Counted from the first letter of the stretch, positions 8,999-17,950 are shown. The stretch: DNA of 64,000 bases from Methylotenera sp. L2L1 (GCF_000744605.1 NZ_JQMG01000001.1:434001-498000), one strand, 5' to 3'. A program made the numbers and translations. Notes: generated by a model from the sequence alone, not told the origin.

Positions 8999-9436
8999 AT
9001 GAGTTTATACAACCCCAGCCGCGACCAGGCCAGACAGTTTTTGTTTGACGCGTGGGCTAAATTTAAACAGCACGCCCCACTTTCTGACTTAGAAAAAATC
9101 GCAGTTGAAGTCATGCAAATGCATCCTGAGTATCACACCATACTAGATGCGCCTGAACGCTATATGCAACAGCAATACTTTCCAGAACAAGGGGAAACAA
9201 ACCCATTTCTGCATTTGAGCTTACACTTATCAGTCATTGAGCAAATATCGATTAACCAGCCAATTGGCATTAGCGAGATTTATGAAAAGTTAAAACTGAA
9301 ACATGGTGATCAGCACATGGCACAACACGATATATTGGAATGCCTCGCGGAAACTATTTGGCAATCTCAACGCAACAACACACCGCTGGACTCAGCACAC
9401 TACTTGGGTCTTTTACAACAAAAGGCGGCGACTTAA
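8999..9436 (+). CDS. DUF1841 family protein
   Basis: A 145-residue cytoplasmic protein of the DUF1841 family, common in Betaproteobacteria and of unknown function. The frame is open from 8906, but the ATG at 8999 begins MSLYNPSRDQARQFLFDAW, the usual N-terminus of the family, and lies after the FIST stop. The sequence is helical and rich in acidic and Gln residues, with HLSLHLSVIEQ in the middle, and has no signal peptide or membrane segment. Its stop is one base before the sigma-factor ATG, so the two are likely translated together. No function can be assigned. Confidence 0.8.
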   Translation: MSLYNPSRDQARQFLFDAWAKFKQHAPLSDLEKIAVEVMQMHPEYHTILDAPERYMQQQYFPEQGETNPFLHLSLHLSVIEQISINQPIGISEIYEKLKLKHGDQHMAQHDILECLAETIWQSQRNNTPLDSAHYLGLLQQKAAT

Positions 9437-9437
9437 T

Positions 9438-9995
9438 ATGAGCAGCAATGTCAACGATTGGCTCAACGACCATGGTGACTACTTATATCGGTTTGCCCTA
9501 GCGCGTTTAAAAGATACCCACCAAGCAGAAGACGCTGTGCAGGAAACGATGTTGGCAGCCATCAAGAACAATAGCTTTGAAGGTGATTCATCGATACGCA
9601 CATGGCTCACCGGCATACTCAAACATAAAATCATTGATATTCAGCGCAAACTCATACGCGAACAGCCCATCTCTGACATTATCGACTTAGATGCGTCTGA
9701 TGAAAGCATGGACGACTTCTTTGATAAAACTGGCCATTGGCTAGATAAACCGCAATCCTTTGACATGCCCGACCATGCGTTAGAACAAAGTCAATTTCTA
9801 AGCGTATTGGATGCATGCATGCAAAAGCTACCTAAGAAGCTGAAAGCTATTTTCATGTTACGCGACGTGCATGAAATGGAGAATGAAAATATTTGTAAGG
9901 AGCTGGATATTACCCCGACCAATGCTTGGGTAATGTTATATAGAGCTAGGATGGGATTAAGAAAATGTTTAGAGATGAATTGGGTTAAAGGTTAG
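9438..9995 (+). CDS. ECF-family RNA polymerase sigma factor
   Basis: A 185-residue sigma factor with only regions 2 and 4. Region 2 (about residues 10-75) contains DYLYRFALARLKD, AEDAVQETMLAA and the promoter-melting part with RTWLTGILKHKIID. Region 4 (about 125-180) contains LPKKLKAIFMLRDVHEM and the recognition helix region around TPTNAWVMLYRARMGLRKCL. The start is taken at 9438, one base after the DUF1841 stop; the longer open frame reads through DUF1841 out of frame. A putative zinc anti-sigma factor follows after 9 bases, then the Cys-motif precursor peptide, its modifying enzyme and partner. ECF factors paired with bufferin/Hvf-type operons in other Proteobacteria respond to metals, especially copper; the same is inferred here. 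Confidence 0.92.
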   Translation: MSSNVNDWLNDHGDYLYRFALARLKDTHQAEDAVQETMLAAIKNNSFEGDSSIRTWLTGILKHKIIDIQRKLIREQPISDIIDLDASDESMDDFFDKTGHWLDKPQSFDMPDHALEQSQFLSVLDACMQKLPKKLKAIFMLRDVHEMENENICKELDITPTNAWVMLYRARMGLRKCLEMNWVKG

Positions 9996-10004
9996 GTTTA
10001 TCAT

Positions 10005-10262
10005 ATGCTTACCTGCAAACAAGCCAGTCAACTTATCTCTCAGTCTTTAGACCGTCCTTTGTCTTGGTATGAACTTATGCAACTCAGACTGCATCTTATG
10101 ATGTGCGGTGCATGCAATCGATTCAGGAAGCAGCTGAATTTATTATTGATTGGGCTGCGTAAGATTAGAACTAACATAGAAAATAATAGCGCTATACATC
10201 TCCCATTAGATGCAAAAGCGAGAATCGTTGAAAAGGTAAGGTCTGATCAACAGTCTCAGTAA
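10005..10262 (+). CDS. Soluble zinc-finger anti-sigma factor (zf-HC2 type)
   Basis: A small 85-residue protein with the canonical anti-sigma zinc motif HxxxCxxC, seen as HLMMCGAC at about residues 30-37, and an earlier Cys at position 4 that may complete the site. The arrangement, with sigma gene first and anti-sigma 9 bases later, is typical. Unlike many zf-HC2 anti-sigmas it has no transmembrane helix or periplasmic domain, so it should act in the cytoplasm, either as a thiol or metal sensor or as a simple sequestering partner. The remainder is basic and helical. The family call is supported by motif and position; the signal is not known. Confidence 0.85.
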   Translation: MLTCKQASQLISQSLDRPLSWYELMQLRLHLMMCGACNRFRKQLNLLLIGLRKIRTNIENNSAIHLPLDAKARIVEKVRSDQQSQ

Positions 10263-10314
10263 CGTTCGTTGGTTGAAACACAGTTGGTAATTATTTAATC
10301 TAAAGGAAACGATA

Positions 10315-10641
10315 ATGAACAAAACACACAAAACACTTTCTCTTGCTATTGGTAGCGCACTAGCCCTTTCTGTTGCAGCTACCACAGTCAATGCGGCAGA
10401 AAATCCGTTTGCATTAAAATCACTCGCAAGCGGCTACCAAGTTGCTGACGCGCATGATGCAAAAGCAGCCGATGGCAAATGCGGTACTGGCAAATGTGGC
10501 ACCGAGGAAAAAGCTAAAGCAATGAAAATGAAAGACGGCAAATGCGGCACCGGCAAGTGTGGTAGCGCAGAAAAAGTGAAAGAAGGCTCCTGTGGTGGTG
10601 AAAAAGCTAAAGAAGGTTCATGTGGTGGTGAAAAGAAATAA
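10315..10641 (+). CDS. hvfA: HvfA/bufferin-type RiPP precursor peptide, secreted, Cys-repeat
   Basis: A 108-residue peptide with a Sec signal (residues 1-27, cleavage likely after VNA) followed by a low-complexity core. Six cysteines (56, 61, 77, 82, 93, 103) each sit in an x-G-(K/S)-C-G motif: two tandem pairs reading DGKCGTGKCG, then two copies of EGSCGGEK. In the H. influenzae HvfA and related bufferin families, EGKCG-type cysteines are converted by the MNIO enzyme to oxazolone/thioamide groups that chelate copper. Known precursors of this family also have signal peptides, unusual for RiPPs. A good ribosome binding site (AAAGGA) precedes the ATG. The MNIO gene follows after a short gap. 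The product is likely an exported copper-sequestering peptide. Confidence 0.85.
   Translation: MNKTHKTLSLAIGSALALSVAATTVNAAENPFALKSLASGYQVADAHDAKAADGKCGTGKCGTEEKAKAMKMKDGKCGTGKCGSAEKVKEGSCGGEKAKEGSCGGEKK
10579..10638 (+). repeat. 30-base tandem repeat in the precursor gene
   Basis: Two near-identical 30-base units (10579-10608 and 10609-10638) encode the two KEGSCGGEKA/K blocks at the C-terminus of the precursor. Differences are few and mostly silent, suggesting a recent in-frame duplication that adds one modifiable Cys motif per unit. Confidence 0.8.
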
Positions 10642-10666
10642 GCACCGCTAAATCTGAATATTGCGA

Positions 10667-11569
10667 ATGCTCAATCGTAGTCAAATTCATGGCGCTGGTC
10701 TGGGGTTAAAGCGAGAGCTGATACCCCAGATTCAATCCCTTTATCATCAAACATTAATCTCTAATATCCAATTTATTGAAATAGCACCAGAAAACTGGAT
10801 TGAAGCTGGCAACAAAGCAACCAAGCAGTTAGATTGGTTTGCGGCACGCTACCCTATCGTATGTCACGGCCTGTGTTTATCCCTAGGTGGCATCAGCCCG
10901 CTGAATATTAATTTTTTACATCAGGTTAAGCAGTTCCTAGACCACTACAACATCGACATTTACACTGAACACTTAAGTTATTGCACGGATGCCTACCAAG
11001 GTAAGCAGGGTTATTTATATGACCTGTTACCCATCCCGTTTACCGAAGAAGCGGTACACTACGTTGCAAAACGCATCCGTCAAACGCAAGAGATACTTGG
11101 TCGCCGCATTGGCATAGAGAACGCCTCGTTCTATGCTGCCGCCCCCATCTCAGAAATGAGCGAACTGACTTTTCTTAACGCAGTATTAAGCGAAGCTGAT
11201 TGTCTTTTACACTTAGACATTAACAACATTTACGTTAACAGCGTGAACTTCAACTTTGACCCGCTTTCATTCCTGCGCGAAATACCGCAGGAACGTATTG
11301 TGTATAGCCATATCGCAGGGCATTATCAACAATCACCAGATTTACTCATTGATACACATGGCGAAAATGTCATCGACCCAGTTTGGGCGCTACTTGAAAA
11401 TGCCTATGATTTATTTGGCGTGTTTCCTACACTATTGGAACGCGACAGCAACATTCCTGCCTTAGAGGTATTGATGAAAGAAGTAGACAAGATTGCAGAC
11501 TTACAACATCAGGCCATTAAAGGCACAGTCAGAGCTAACCCGCAAACATTAGCACAGCTTACACTTTGA
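10667..11569 (+). CDS. hvfB: MNIO-family (DUF692) peptide-modifying enzyme, HvfB-like
   Basis: About 300-residue TIM-barrel enzyme of the DUF692 family, multinuclear non-heme iron-dependent oxidases that modify Cys residues of RiPP precursors. Probable iron ligands are seen in order: His in VCHGLCL, Glu and His in YTEHLSY, Glu and Asn in IENASFY, Asp in LLHLDINNIYVN, His in YSHIAGH, Asp and His in IDTHGENV, and Glu in LLERDSNIP. The opening HGAGLGLKREL motif is typical. The frame opens at a TTG (10661), but the ATG two codons later is equally good; neither has a strong ribosome binding site. It lies directly between the precursor and the DUF2063 partner, the standard A-B-C order of Hvf/bufferin operons. 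Confidence 0.9.
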   Translation: MLNRSQIHGAGLGLKRELIPQIQSLYHQTLISNIQFIEIAPENWIEAGNKATKQLDWFAARYPIVCHGLCLSLGGISPLNINFLHQVKQFLDHYNIDIYTEHLSYCTDAYQGKQGYLYDLLPIPFTEEAVHYVAKRIRQTQEILGRRIGIENASFYAAAPISEMSELTFLNAVLSEADCLLHLDINNIYVNSVNFNFDPLSFLREIPQERIVYSHIAGHYQQSPDLLIDTHGENVIDPVWALLENAYDLFGVFPTLLERDSNIPALEVLMKEVDKIADLQHQAIKGTVRANPQTLAQLTL

Positions 11570-11588
11570 ATGTGATTGGCACCTTGCA

Positions 11589-12353
11589 ATGACAGATAAT
11601 CTACTAAACTTCCAATGCTATCAGCAAGCCTTCACCGCACGCATACGTGACCCACGACATCAGCCGATTCCTGCTGGCGTGGCACCCGAGCGCATGGCGG
11701 TGTATGACGAAATTGTATTCAACAACCTGTTTGAGTCTGTTTCTGCATGCTTTCCTGTTGCACGCAAAACAGTTGGCAAACGCATTTGGTTAACACTAGT
11801 ACAAACTTTTTTGAAAGATTACGCCGCAGATACTCCACTCTTTCGCAAGATTCCACAAGAGTTTTTAAGCTTTTTGAAACAGAAAAACCTGACTTCATTT
11901 AAGCCACCTCCTGTTTACTTAGAGGCACTATGCCATTACGAATGGATAGAACTGTATCTCAGTACTTTACCGAACATGGTAGACGAGGCTATCAATATAG
12001 ATTCAAATGGCGACCTAGCTAAGCACAAGATTGTATTTACCAATGCCATGCAACTATTGGAATATGATTATGCGGTGCACAAGATTTCTCCAAAGCACAA
12101 ACCTAATGCTAAAGAGCCTACGCAGCTGTTAGTGTATCGAAACATCGAGGACGATATTAAATTTATAGAACTAAACCCGATAACATTTAGATTACTGACA
12201 TTATGTCAGCAAGAAGGCATGGTAGCAGAGCAAGCGCTTAAACTGCTTGCAGAGGAGTTAAAGCATCCCCAACCACAACTCATCATACAATTTGGATTGG
12301 GGATTTTAGAAGACTTAAGGGATCAAGGGGTGATTCTTGGTACAAAACTTTAA
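11589..12353 (+). CDS. hvfC: HvfC/BufC-like RiPP maturation partner (DUF2063)
   Basis: A 254-residue protein with an N-terminal DUF2063 domain (about residues 5-95; note RMAVYDEIVFNNLFESVSACFPV) and a C-terminal NGO1945-like domain. Proteins of this family form a heterodimer with the MNIO enzyme and are thought to recognise the precursor peptide, analogous to MbnC with MbnB. It begins 19 bases after hvfB and ends the operon. No DoxX-like fourth gene, present in some Hvf operons, follows; the next gene is on the opposite strand. No clear terminator was seen in the 70-base gap after it. Confidence 0.88.
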   Translation: MTDNLLNFQCYQQAFTARIRDPRHQPIPAGVAPERMAVYDEIVFNNLFESVSACFPVARKTVGKRIWLTLVQTFLKDYAADTPLFRKIPQEFLSFLKQKNLTSFKPPPVYLEALCHYEWIELYLSTLPNMVDEAINIDSNGDLAKHKIVFTNAMQLLEYDYAVHKISPKHKPNAKEPTQLLVYRNIEDDIKFIELNPITFRLLTLCQQEGMVAEQALKLLAEELKHPQPQLIIQFGLGILEDLRDQGVILGTKL

Positions 12354-12423
12354 TCAGAAAGCCAGCTCGAAGGTTTGAATTAAGGAACACCGTTAGACGT
12401 CCCACTTGAATGATGGGTTAGCC

Positions 12424-13194
12424 CTAGGGTACAGACAGGATGCTTTCATACGCACTTAGCATTGCATGAACTTCGGGCCACTTGTTATCAAGTGTGAGTA
12501 AAGCTTCAAGAGGATGAGCTCCCTTTCGTTCGGACTTTGCTATTGCCCATAATAGGTAATCAAGAGTTACTGGAGTGTTTCCAACCTCGAACGCATGCGT
12601 GAAATTGATTGGTGCATGAAATGGAAACTTTTTATTTGCAGCAGCAATTGTATCAATAAGCTTTTCACTTTTGCCTCGAAGAGCAAGCGTTTCGTGTACA
12701 TGCAATGCTGCCTCATGCTCTGTGACAGCGGCTTTAGCTGCACTAAGTTGAGCTCTTAATTGGGTGAGTTCATCAATAGGTGGACTTAATGAAGCTGCTG
12801 TCGAGCCAAGCTTACGAAGCAGCAACTCAAACACCTCATCGTAGTGCGACATGTCAGTGAAGTCACCATAGAACTTGCCTTTTAGAAAACCAGGAAGTTC
12901 TACGTACTCAACCAATAGAGGCAATACCACAATCCGGTTTTCTTCAATTTCTCTATTTGATGCAATATCGAGCTCACGTGTTACCCACTTACTGGTAACA
13001 GAAGCTGCAGTGATTATTGCTGCGACAAAATCGACTTGATCGAGACCCTCACGAATTTTCTCGATCAGTGAGTCACCTATGTTAATTTCAGCCTCATCTA
13101 TCCATACGGCGTGCCCTGCTTTGCGGAGATCAGCGGCAAGTCGTCTAGCAAACGGCTTGTCTGCATGGGAGTGACTGAGAAATATGGTGCTCAA
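12424..13194 (-). CDS. TIR-domain protein with C-terminal helical domain
   Basis: A 256-residue cytoplasmic protein. Residues 1-135 are a TIR domain: IFLSHSHADKPFARRLA at the start, AVWIDEAEINIGDSL (the BB-loop region), and SKWVTRELDIA, where Glu74 is the probable catalytic glutamate of NAD-consuming TIRs. Residues 140-175 look like a short coiled coil rich in Ala and Glu, followed by an unrecognised helical domain. The start is a TTG. It lies alone, convergent with the hvfC end and upstream of nothing obviously related, between the RiPP operon and DUF1289-secA. Bacterial TIR proteins are often antiphage or signalling NADases, but no partner sensor such as an Ago, Thoeris ThsA or CBASS enzyme is nearby, so the role remains open. 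Confidence 0.8.
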   Translation of the reverse strand: MSTIFLSHSHADKPFARRLAADLRKAGHAVWIDEAEINIGDSLIEKIREGLDQVDFVAAIITAASVTSKWVTRELDIASNREIEENRIVVLPLLVEYVELPGFLKGKFYGDFTDMSHYDEVFELLLRKLGSTAASLSPPIDELTQLRAQLSAAKAAVTEHEAALHVHETLALRGKSEKLIDTIAAANKKFPFHAPINFTHAFEVGNTPVTLDYLLWAIAKSERKGAHPLEALLTLDNKWPEVHAMLSAYESILSVP

Positions 13195-13225
13195 TTATGA
13201 TATCTCATGAAAGGGCTAACTCTAC

Positions 13226-13423
13226 TTAGTCATCAAAACTAACTGTCTCACTTTGTCGCGTTTCAATCACTGATAGCAGGTTTTTTTGTTCGGTTGGCGC
13301 CATGTTCCACCAACCTTTAATTTCTTCTCTCGTGCGATAACAGCCATGGCAAAAACCTGTCGCATCATCGATGCTACATACCCCAATACAAGGGGATTGA
13401 ATTTCTTCTGTATTTTCTGACAT
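13226..13423 (-). CDS. DUF1289 small Cys-rich protein
   Basis: A 65-residue protein with the DUF1289 pattern SPCIGVCSID followed by GFCHGCYRTREEIKGW, whose four cysteines probably bind a metal or iron-sulfur cluster. The frame is open further upstream into secA, but the ATG at 13421-13423 gives the normal short length and begins MSENTEEIQSPC. It lies 14 bases after the secA stop and is probably cotranscribed with it. The function of the family is unknown. Confidence 0.82.
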   Translation of the reverse strand: MSENTEEIQSPCIGVCSIDDATGFCHGCYRTREEIKGWWNMAPTEQKNLLSVIETRQSETVSFDD

Positions 13424-13437
13424 GTCTAACCCTATTC

Positions 13438-16161
13438 TTAACTTAATACGCCGTGGCACTGTTTGTATTTTTTGCCAGATCCGCAAGGGCATGGGTCATT
13501 ACGCCCCACTTTAACGCCATCACGCACATTCGGCTGCTGCGATGCTTCAGCATCATCTGTAGGCACTTCAGTAGCAAGTGCTTCATGATAATCTGCGTGC
13601 TGATACTGTACATTCTCAACTTCGACTGGTTTTTCTACTGCCTCTACATCAGCCTCAGTTTTCACCTGTACCAACATAGTGACTTTAGTGACTTCTGATT
13701 TAATGGTATTTAACAAACCTTCAAACAGCTCAAATGCCTCGCGTTTGTATTCTTGCTTAGGGTTCTTTTGCGCATAAGAGCGTAAATGAATCCCTTGGCG
13801 CAGATGATCTAACGCGGCTAAATGCTCACGCCAGTGGTTATCCAAGCTTTGCAACATCACTGAGCGCTCAAACTGGCGTAAGATATCTGGGCTAGCAAGC
13901 TCTTCTTTTGCTTGGTAAGCCTCATTTGCCGCGGCAAATATACGCTCACGCAATGTTTCCTCATGTAGGTCTGGGTTTTCTTCCAGCATTTTTTGCAATG
14001 CTATCTCTAAACCAAGATCAGCTTTTAACTCACGCTCCAACGCAGGCACATCCCATAGCTCTTCAACGCTATCTGGTGGAATGTGGGTAGAAATCGTCGC
14101 GGCAAGCACATCTTCACGCATCGCTTTAATCGTATCACCGACATCAACCGCTTCAAGCAATTCGTTACGTTGCTCATAAATCACTTTACGCTGGTCGTTA
14201 GACACATCATCAAATTCAAGTAATTGCTTACGAATATCAAAGTTACGGCCTTCAACCTTACGTTGTGCATTTTCAATCGCACGCGTGACCCATGGGTGCT
14301 CAATCGCCTCACCATCTGGCATATTAAGTTTACCCATAATCGCTGAAACGCGGTCTGAGGCGAAAATTCTTAACAATTGGTCTTCTAAAGATAAATAGAA
14401 GCGGCTAGAACCTGCATCACCTTGACGACCTGAACGACCACGTAACTGATTGTCGACGCGGCGTGATTCATGACGCTCTGTACCTACAATATGTAAACCA
14501 CCTGAAGCTAACACAGCATCATGCACCACTTGCCAAGCAGCTTTGATTTCACCCACTTTGCTCGCTTTTTGTGCATCAGATAATGTTTCATCTGCATGGA
14601 TTGCTGAAATTTCAGGCTCAGGATTACCGCCCAACACAATATCCGTACCACGACCAGCCATATTGGTCGCGATGGTAATCACGCCTGGACGACCAGCCTG
14701 CACAATAATGTGTGCCTCGCGCTCATGCTGCTTCGCATTCAATACCTGATGTTCTAGCTTCGCCTCGGTCAACAAATTAGAAATCAACTCTGAGTTCTCA
14801 ATTGACGTGGTACCCACCAACACTGGTTGTCCGCGACTTTGGCAATCTTTAATATCTAAAATCACTGCCTCGTATTTTTCGCGAGACGTTCTATACACCT
14901 TATCCATTGCATCTTTACGTTGCATTGGACGATGTGTTGGGATGACAACGGTTTCTAAACCGTAAATTTGGTTAAACTCATAAGCTTCAGTATCTGCGGT
15001 ACCTGTCATACCAGACAGTTTGTTGTACATACGGAAGTAGTTTTGGAAAGTAATTGAAGCCAACGTCTGATTTTCTTTTTGAATCTCAACGCCTTCTTTG
15101 GCCTCTACTGCTTGGTGCAAACCATCAGACCAACGGCGGCCAGACATCATACGGCCAGTGAACTCATCCACAATCACGATTTCACCGTCACGCACCACAT
15201 AGTGTTGGTCACGATGGTAAAGGTTACGCGCACGTAGTGAAGCGTATAAATGATGCACTAACGTGATGTTAGAAGCCTCATACAAACTTGAGCCCTCAGC
15301 CAACAAACCAGCCTCAGCCAATATCGCCTCAGCGTGCTCATGGCCTTGCTCAGACATCACTACATTCTGTGCTTTTTCATCTACCCAGAAGTCACCTTCG
15401 CCCTCTTCTTCTGTTTGTGGAATCAGTTTGGCAGCAACATCGTTGATTTGTTTATACAAGGCAACACTGTCATCCGCCTGGCCTGAAATAATCAACGGTG
15501 TACGCGCTTCATCGATCAAAATCGAATCCACCTCATCAATCAACGCATAATTCAAACCACGTTGTACGCGCTCTTCACGGCTGTACACCATGTTGTCGCG
15601 CAGGTAGTCAAAACCGAACTCATTATTAGTACCGTAAGTAATGTCTGCGGCATAAGCATCACGCTTTGCATCATGCGGCATCTGCGATAAATTAATACCG
15701 ATTGATAAGCCTAAAAAGTTATATAGCTTACCCATCCATTCCGCATCGCGTTTTGCAAGGTAATCATTCACAGTAATGACGTGTACGCCCTTACCTGTGA
15801 TAGCGTTTAGGTAGGTAGGCAAGGTCGCCACCAAGGTTTTACCCTCACCCGTACGCATCTCTGAGATTTTTCCTGCATTCAGCACCATGCCGCCGATGAG
15901 CTGCACATCAAAGTGACGCATGCCCAAGGCACGGCGCCCACCTTCGCGCACGACAGCAAACGCTTCTGGAAGAAGCTTCTCTAAAGACTCGCCATTGGTA
16001 TAACGTTGCTTAAACTCTTCTGTTTTCGCGCGTAGCTCATCATCACTTAATGCCTGCATCACCGGCTCTAATGCATTAATTTGCTCTACTTTCTGTGCAT
16101 ATTGCTTAACCAGCCTATCGTTACGGCTACCGAATAATTTTTTGAACAACGTAGATATCAT
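13438..16161 (-). CDS. secA: Protein translocase ATPase SecA
   Basis: The motor of Sec-dependent export, acting at the membrane with SecYEG. The 907-residue length is normal. The Walker A motif is in [13 protein letters not shown] near residue 105, the DEAD-like box is [14 protein letters not shown] near 210, and the second nucleotide-binding domain includes [14 protein letters not shown]. The extreme C-terminus has the zinc-binding SecB-contact motif [13 protein letters not shown]. The ATG is at 16161. DUF1289 follows, and the M23 peptidase gene lies upstream on the same strand after a 149-base gap. Nothing is unusual. Confidence 0.98.
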   Translation of the reverse strand: MISTLFKKLFGSRNDRLVKQYAQKVEQINALEPVMQALSDDELRAKTEEFKQRYTNGESLEKLLPEAFAVVREGGRRALGMRHFDVQLIGGMVLNAGKISEMRTGEGKTLVATLPTYLNAITGKGVHVITVNDYLAKRDAEWMGKLYNFLGLSIGINLSQMPHDAKRDAYAADITYGTNNEFGFDYLRDNMVYSREERVQRGLNYALIDEVDSILIDEARTPLIISGQADDSVALYKQINDVAAKLIPQTEEEGEGDFWVDEKAQNVVMSEQGHEHAEAILAEAGLLAEGSSLYEASNITLVHHLYASLRARNLYHRDQHYVVRDGEIVIVDEFTGRMMSGRRWSDGLHQAVEAKEGVEIQKENQTLASITFQNYFRMYNKLSGMTGTADTEAYEFNQIYGLETVVIPTHRPMQRKDAMDKVYRTSREKYEAVILDIKDCQSRGQPVLVGTTSIENSELISNLLTEAKLEHQVLNAKQHEREAHIIVQAGRPGVITIATNMAGRGTDIVLGGNPEPEISAIHADETLSDAQKASKVGEIKAAWQVVHDAVLASGGLHIVGTERHESRRVDNQLRGRSGRQGDAGSSRFYLSLEDQLLRIFASDRVSAIMGKLNMPDGEAIEHPWVTRAIENAQRKVEGRNFDIRKQLLEFDDVSNDQRKVIYEQRNELLEAVDVGDTIKAMREDVLAATISTHIPPDSVEELWDVPALERELKADLGLEIALQKMLEENPDLHEETLRERIFAAANEAYQAKEELASPDILRQFERSVMLQSLDNHWREHLAALDHLRQGIHLRSYAQKNPKQEYKREAFELFEGLLNTIKSEVTKVTMLVQVKTEADVEAVEKPVEVENVQYQHADYHEALATEVPTDDAEASQQPNVRDGVKVGRNDPCPCGSGKKYKQCHGVLS

Positions 16162-16310
16162 GAAATGAAAGACTTTCCGCTAGAGGATAAACAACTTTAA
16201 TTGAGTAATAATTGAAATTAAGAGTGTGATTGTAAACTTGAAATGGCTGCGAGGTAATAAGTCATAAAGAATTTAATGGGGTTTATTTTTATTATTTCAA
16301 GGGCTCATCA

Positions 16311-17279
16311 TTAGCGCGATGCACTAAGATATTTTCTTGGGTCCAGAGGGTTACCGTTTAATCTGATTTCATAATGCAAATGTGGCCCTGTAGATCGACC
16401 GGTACTACCAACTTCTGCAATCTTTTGCCCTTTTGCCACGCGCTGACCCACTTTAACCAACAATGTTGACGCGTGTGCATAACGTGTTTCTAGGCCAGAC
16501 CCGTGATCAATCTTAACGATTTTACCATAATCAGGCGTTTGCTCTGACGTTGATACAATGCCGCCCGCTGCCGCGTAAATCGCAGTCCCTGTGGACGCAG
16601 TAAAGTCTAATCCTTCATGAAACGCCCGATGCCCATTAAAAGGATCCAGCCGCCAGCCAAAACTAGAGGAATTAAACGCAGCATCCACCGGGCTACTATT
16701 AGGCAACGTGTTTTTTAACACACTCTGTTGTAGCAGTTTTGCTTCTATCTCACTTAAATATTCTGTTTTAAACTCAATTTGTGCCATTAAATCGGCAATC
16801 TGATTTTGTAGCTCAACCTCAGTCAGCGGTGCACTTTGCACCAATGGCCCACCCTGATTGGCACCTGTTGTCACATTAAGGATAGGCGCAGCGAGTGCAG
16901 GCTCTAGGCTTGATGTTGGGCCATAATTTGGCTTAGGCGTTGTGGAAGGCTCTGCCTTGTTATTTCGGATGTTCTTTTTGTCGCCAGCAAGCTTGGCTAA
17001 GCGCTCACTTTGCGCATCTAAGCGCATCATGCGTGCTTGCATTTCGCCCAACTGCACTGCATAGGCATCAAGATGCTTTTGTGGGTTGTTAAAAGAAAAA
17101 CGCAAATGATGTGGGATCAATGACTTAACACCCTTTTGCGGCGCTGACTCCTGTGGCACAATGAACATAAGCACAGTGAGCACTGGCAACATTACCAGTG
17201 CAAACACGATCATACCGACTTGCAGTATTGAGAGCGTTCTGGCTTTTGCCATATTATTTGAGACCAAAATGATATTCAT
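16311..17279 (-). CDS. M23-family murein endopeptidase-like protein
   Basis: A 322-residue envelope protein with one N-terminal transmembrane helix (about residues 20-45), a periplasmic coiled-coil region, and a C-terminal LytM/M23 domain. Zinc ligands are visible as HEGLD (HxxxD) and GPHLHYEI (HxH), so it should be catalytically competent, cleaving peptidoglycan cross-links. I place the start at 17279, where the protein begins MNIILVSNN and a GGGGT ribosome binding site lies just upstream; the frame opens eight codons earlier. It is divergent from the DciA-like gene and precedes secA, a neighbourhood shared by many Betaproteobacteria. Confidence 0.88.
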   Translation of the reverse strand: MNIILVSNNMAKARTLSILQVGMIVFALVMLPVLTVLMFIVPQESAPQKGVKSLIPHHLRFSFNNPQKHLDAYAVQLGEMQARMMRLDAQSERLAKLAGDKKNIRNNKAEPSTTPKPNYGPTSSLEPALAAPILNVTTGANQGGPLVQSAPLTEVELQNQIADLMAQIEFKTEYLSEIEAKLLQQSVLKNTLPNSSPVDAAFNSSSFGWRLDPFNGHRAFHEGLDFTASTGTAIYAAAGGIVSTSEQTPDYGKIVKIDHGSGLETRYAHASTLLVKVGQRVAKGQKIAEVGSTGRSTGPHLHYEIRLNGNPLDPRKYLSASR

Positions 17280-17317
17280 ACTACCCCTAATCCCTGCAAG
17301 CACTTTACAATCGCACT

Positions 17318-17737
17318 ATGCAAAGATTTAATACATTACTTAAGCAACCCGAGTTAAATGAGCTCAATCAACGAACTCTGGAATCACAGGCGGCCCAAAA
17401 ACTTTGGGCGGAAATCGCACCTGAGAACATGGCACAATTTAGCCATATCAGCAGCATCAAGAACAATCAATTCACAGTATATGCAAACAACAACGCGGTT
17501 GCTGCAAAAATTAAACTTTTAATCCCTAGCTTATTGATTAGGCTAGAAAAGCAAGGGTACGAAGTTACTGCAATTCGGGTAAAAGTGCAAGCAAAATCTA
17601 GCCCGCTCCCTGTCCCTAAATCCACAAAATCGCTCAGCCCCGAGGCCATTAATCAGCTACATAAACTAGAGGTGAAACTCTCTGGTACAACGCTGGGCGA
17701 CTCATTAGCTAAATTACTCAAAAACGCAGGCAAGTAG
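17318..17737 (+). CDS. DciA-like (DUF721) protein
   Basis: A 139-residue protein of the DUF721 family, which includes the helicase-loading factor DciA. The N-terminal domain (about 1-95) shows the family pattern with KLWAEIAPENMAQFS and the KH-like segment NAVAAKIKLLIPSLL. The C-terminal part is Pro/Ser/Lys-rich and then helical, as in other DciA proteins. In bacteria lacking DnaC/DnaI, DciA loads DnaB at the origin; whether this copy does so is inferred only. It is read away from the M23 gene with a 38-base shared upstream region. Confidence 0.75.
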   Translation: MQRFNTLLKQPELNELNQRTLESQAAQKLWAEIAPENMAQFSHISSIKNNQFTVYANNNAVAAKIKLLIPSLLIRLEKQGYEVTAIRVKVQAKSSPLPVPKSTKSLSPEAINQLHKLEVKLSGTTLGDSLAKLLKNAGK

Positions 17738-17950
17738 CTTGTTCTTATCAAGATAGAAGTTATCGGCTAGCGCTATTGTTCGCCTAGCCTAATAATGCAA
17801 TAATGAGGTTAAGTTACAATTTATTTACAAATTTCAAGGAGCATTAAACCTCAACTTAAGCTTTACCTGCAACAGATGTTTAGCACTTGGTTTCGTTTTC
17901 ACACTAGTTTTATTTTGTAGTTTTAATAAAAATTTAGATAGGGAGAAGTC

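Noticed and set aside
10480-10641. Precursor Cys repeats considered as a metallothionein
   Set aside because: A Sec signal peptide, the xG(K/S)CG motif pattern and the adjacent DUF692 and DUF2063 genes fit a modified RiPP far better.
12424-13194. TIR gene considered as part of a Thoeris, CBASS or pAgo defence operon
   Set aside because: No SLOG/SIR2, cyclase or Argonaute gene is adjacent on either strand; neighbours are the RiPP operon and DUF1289-secA.
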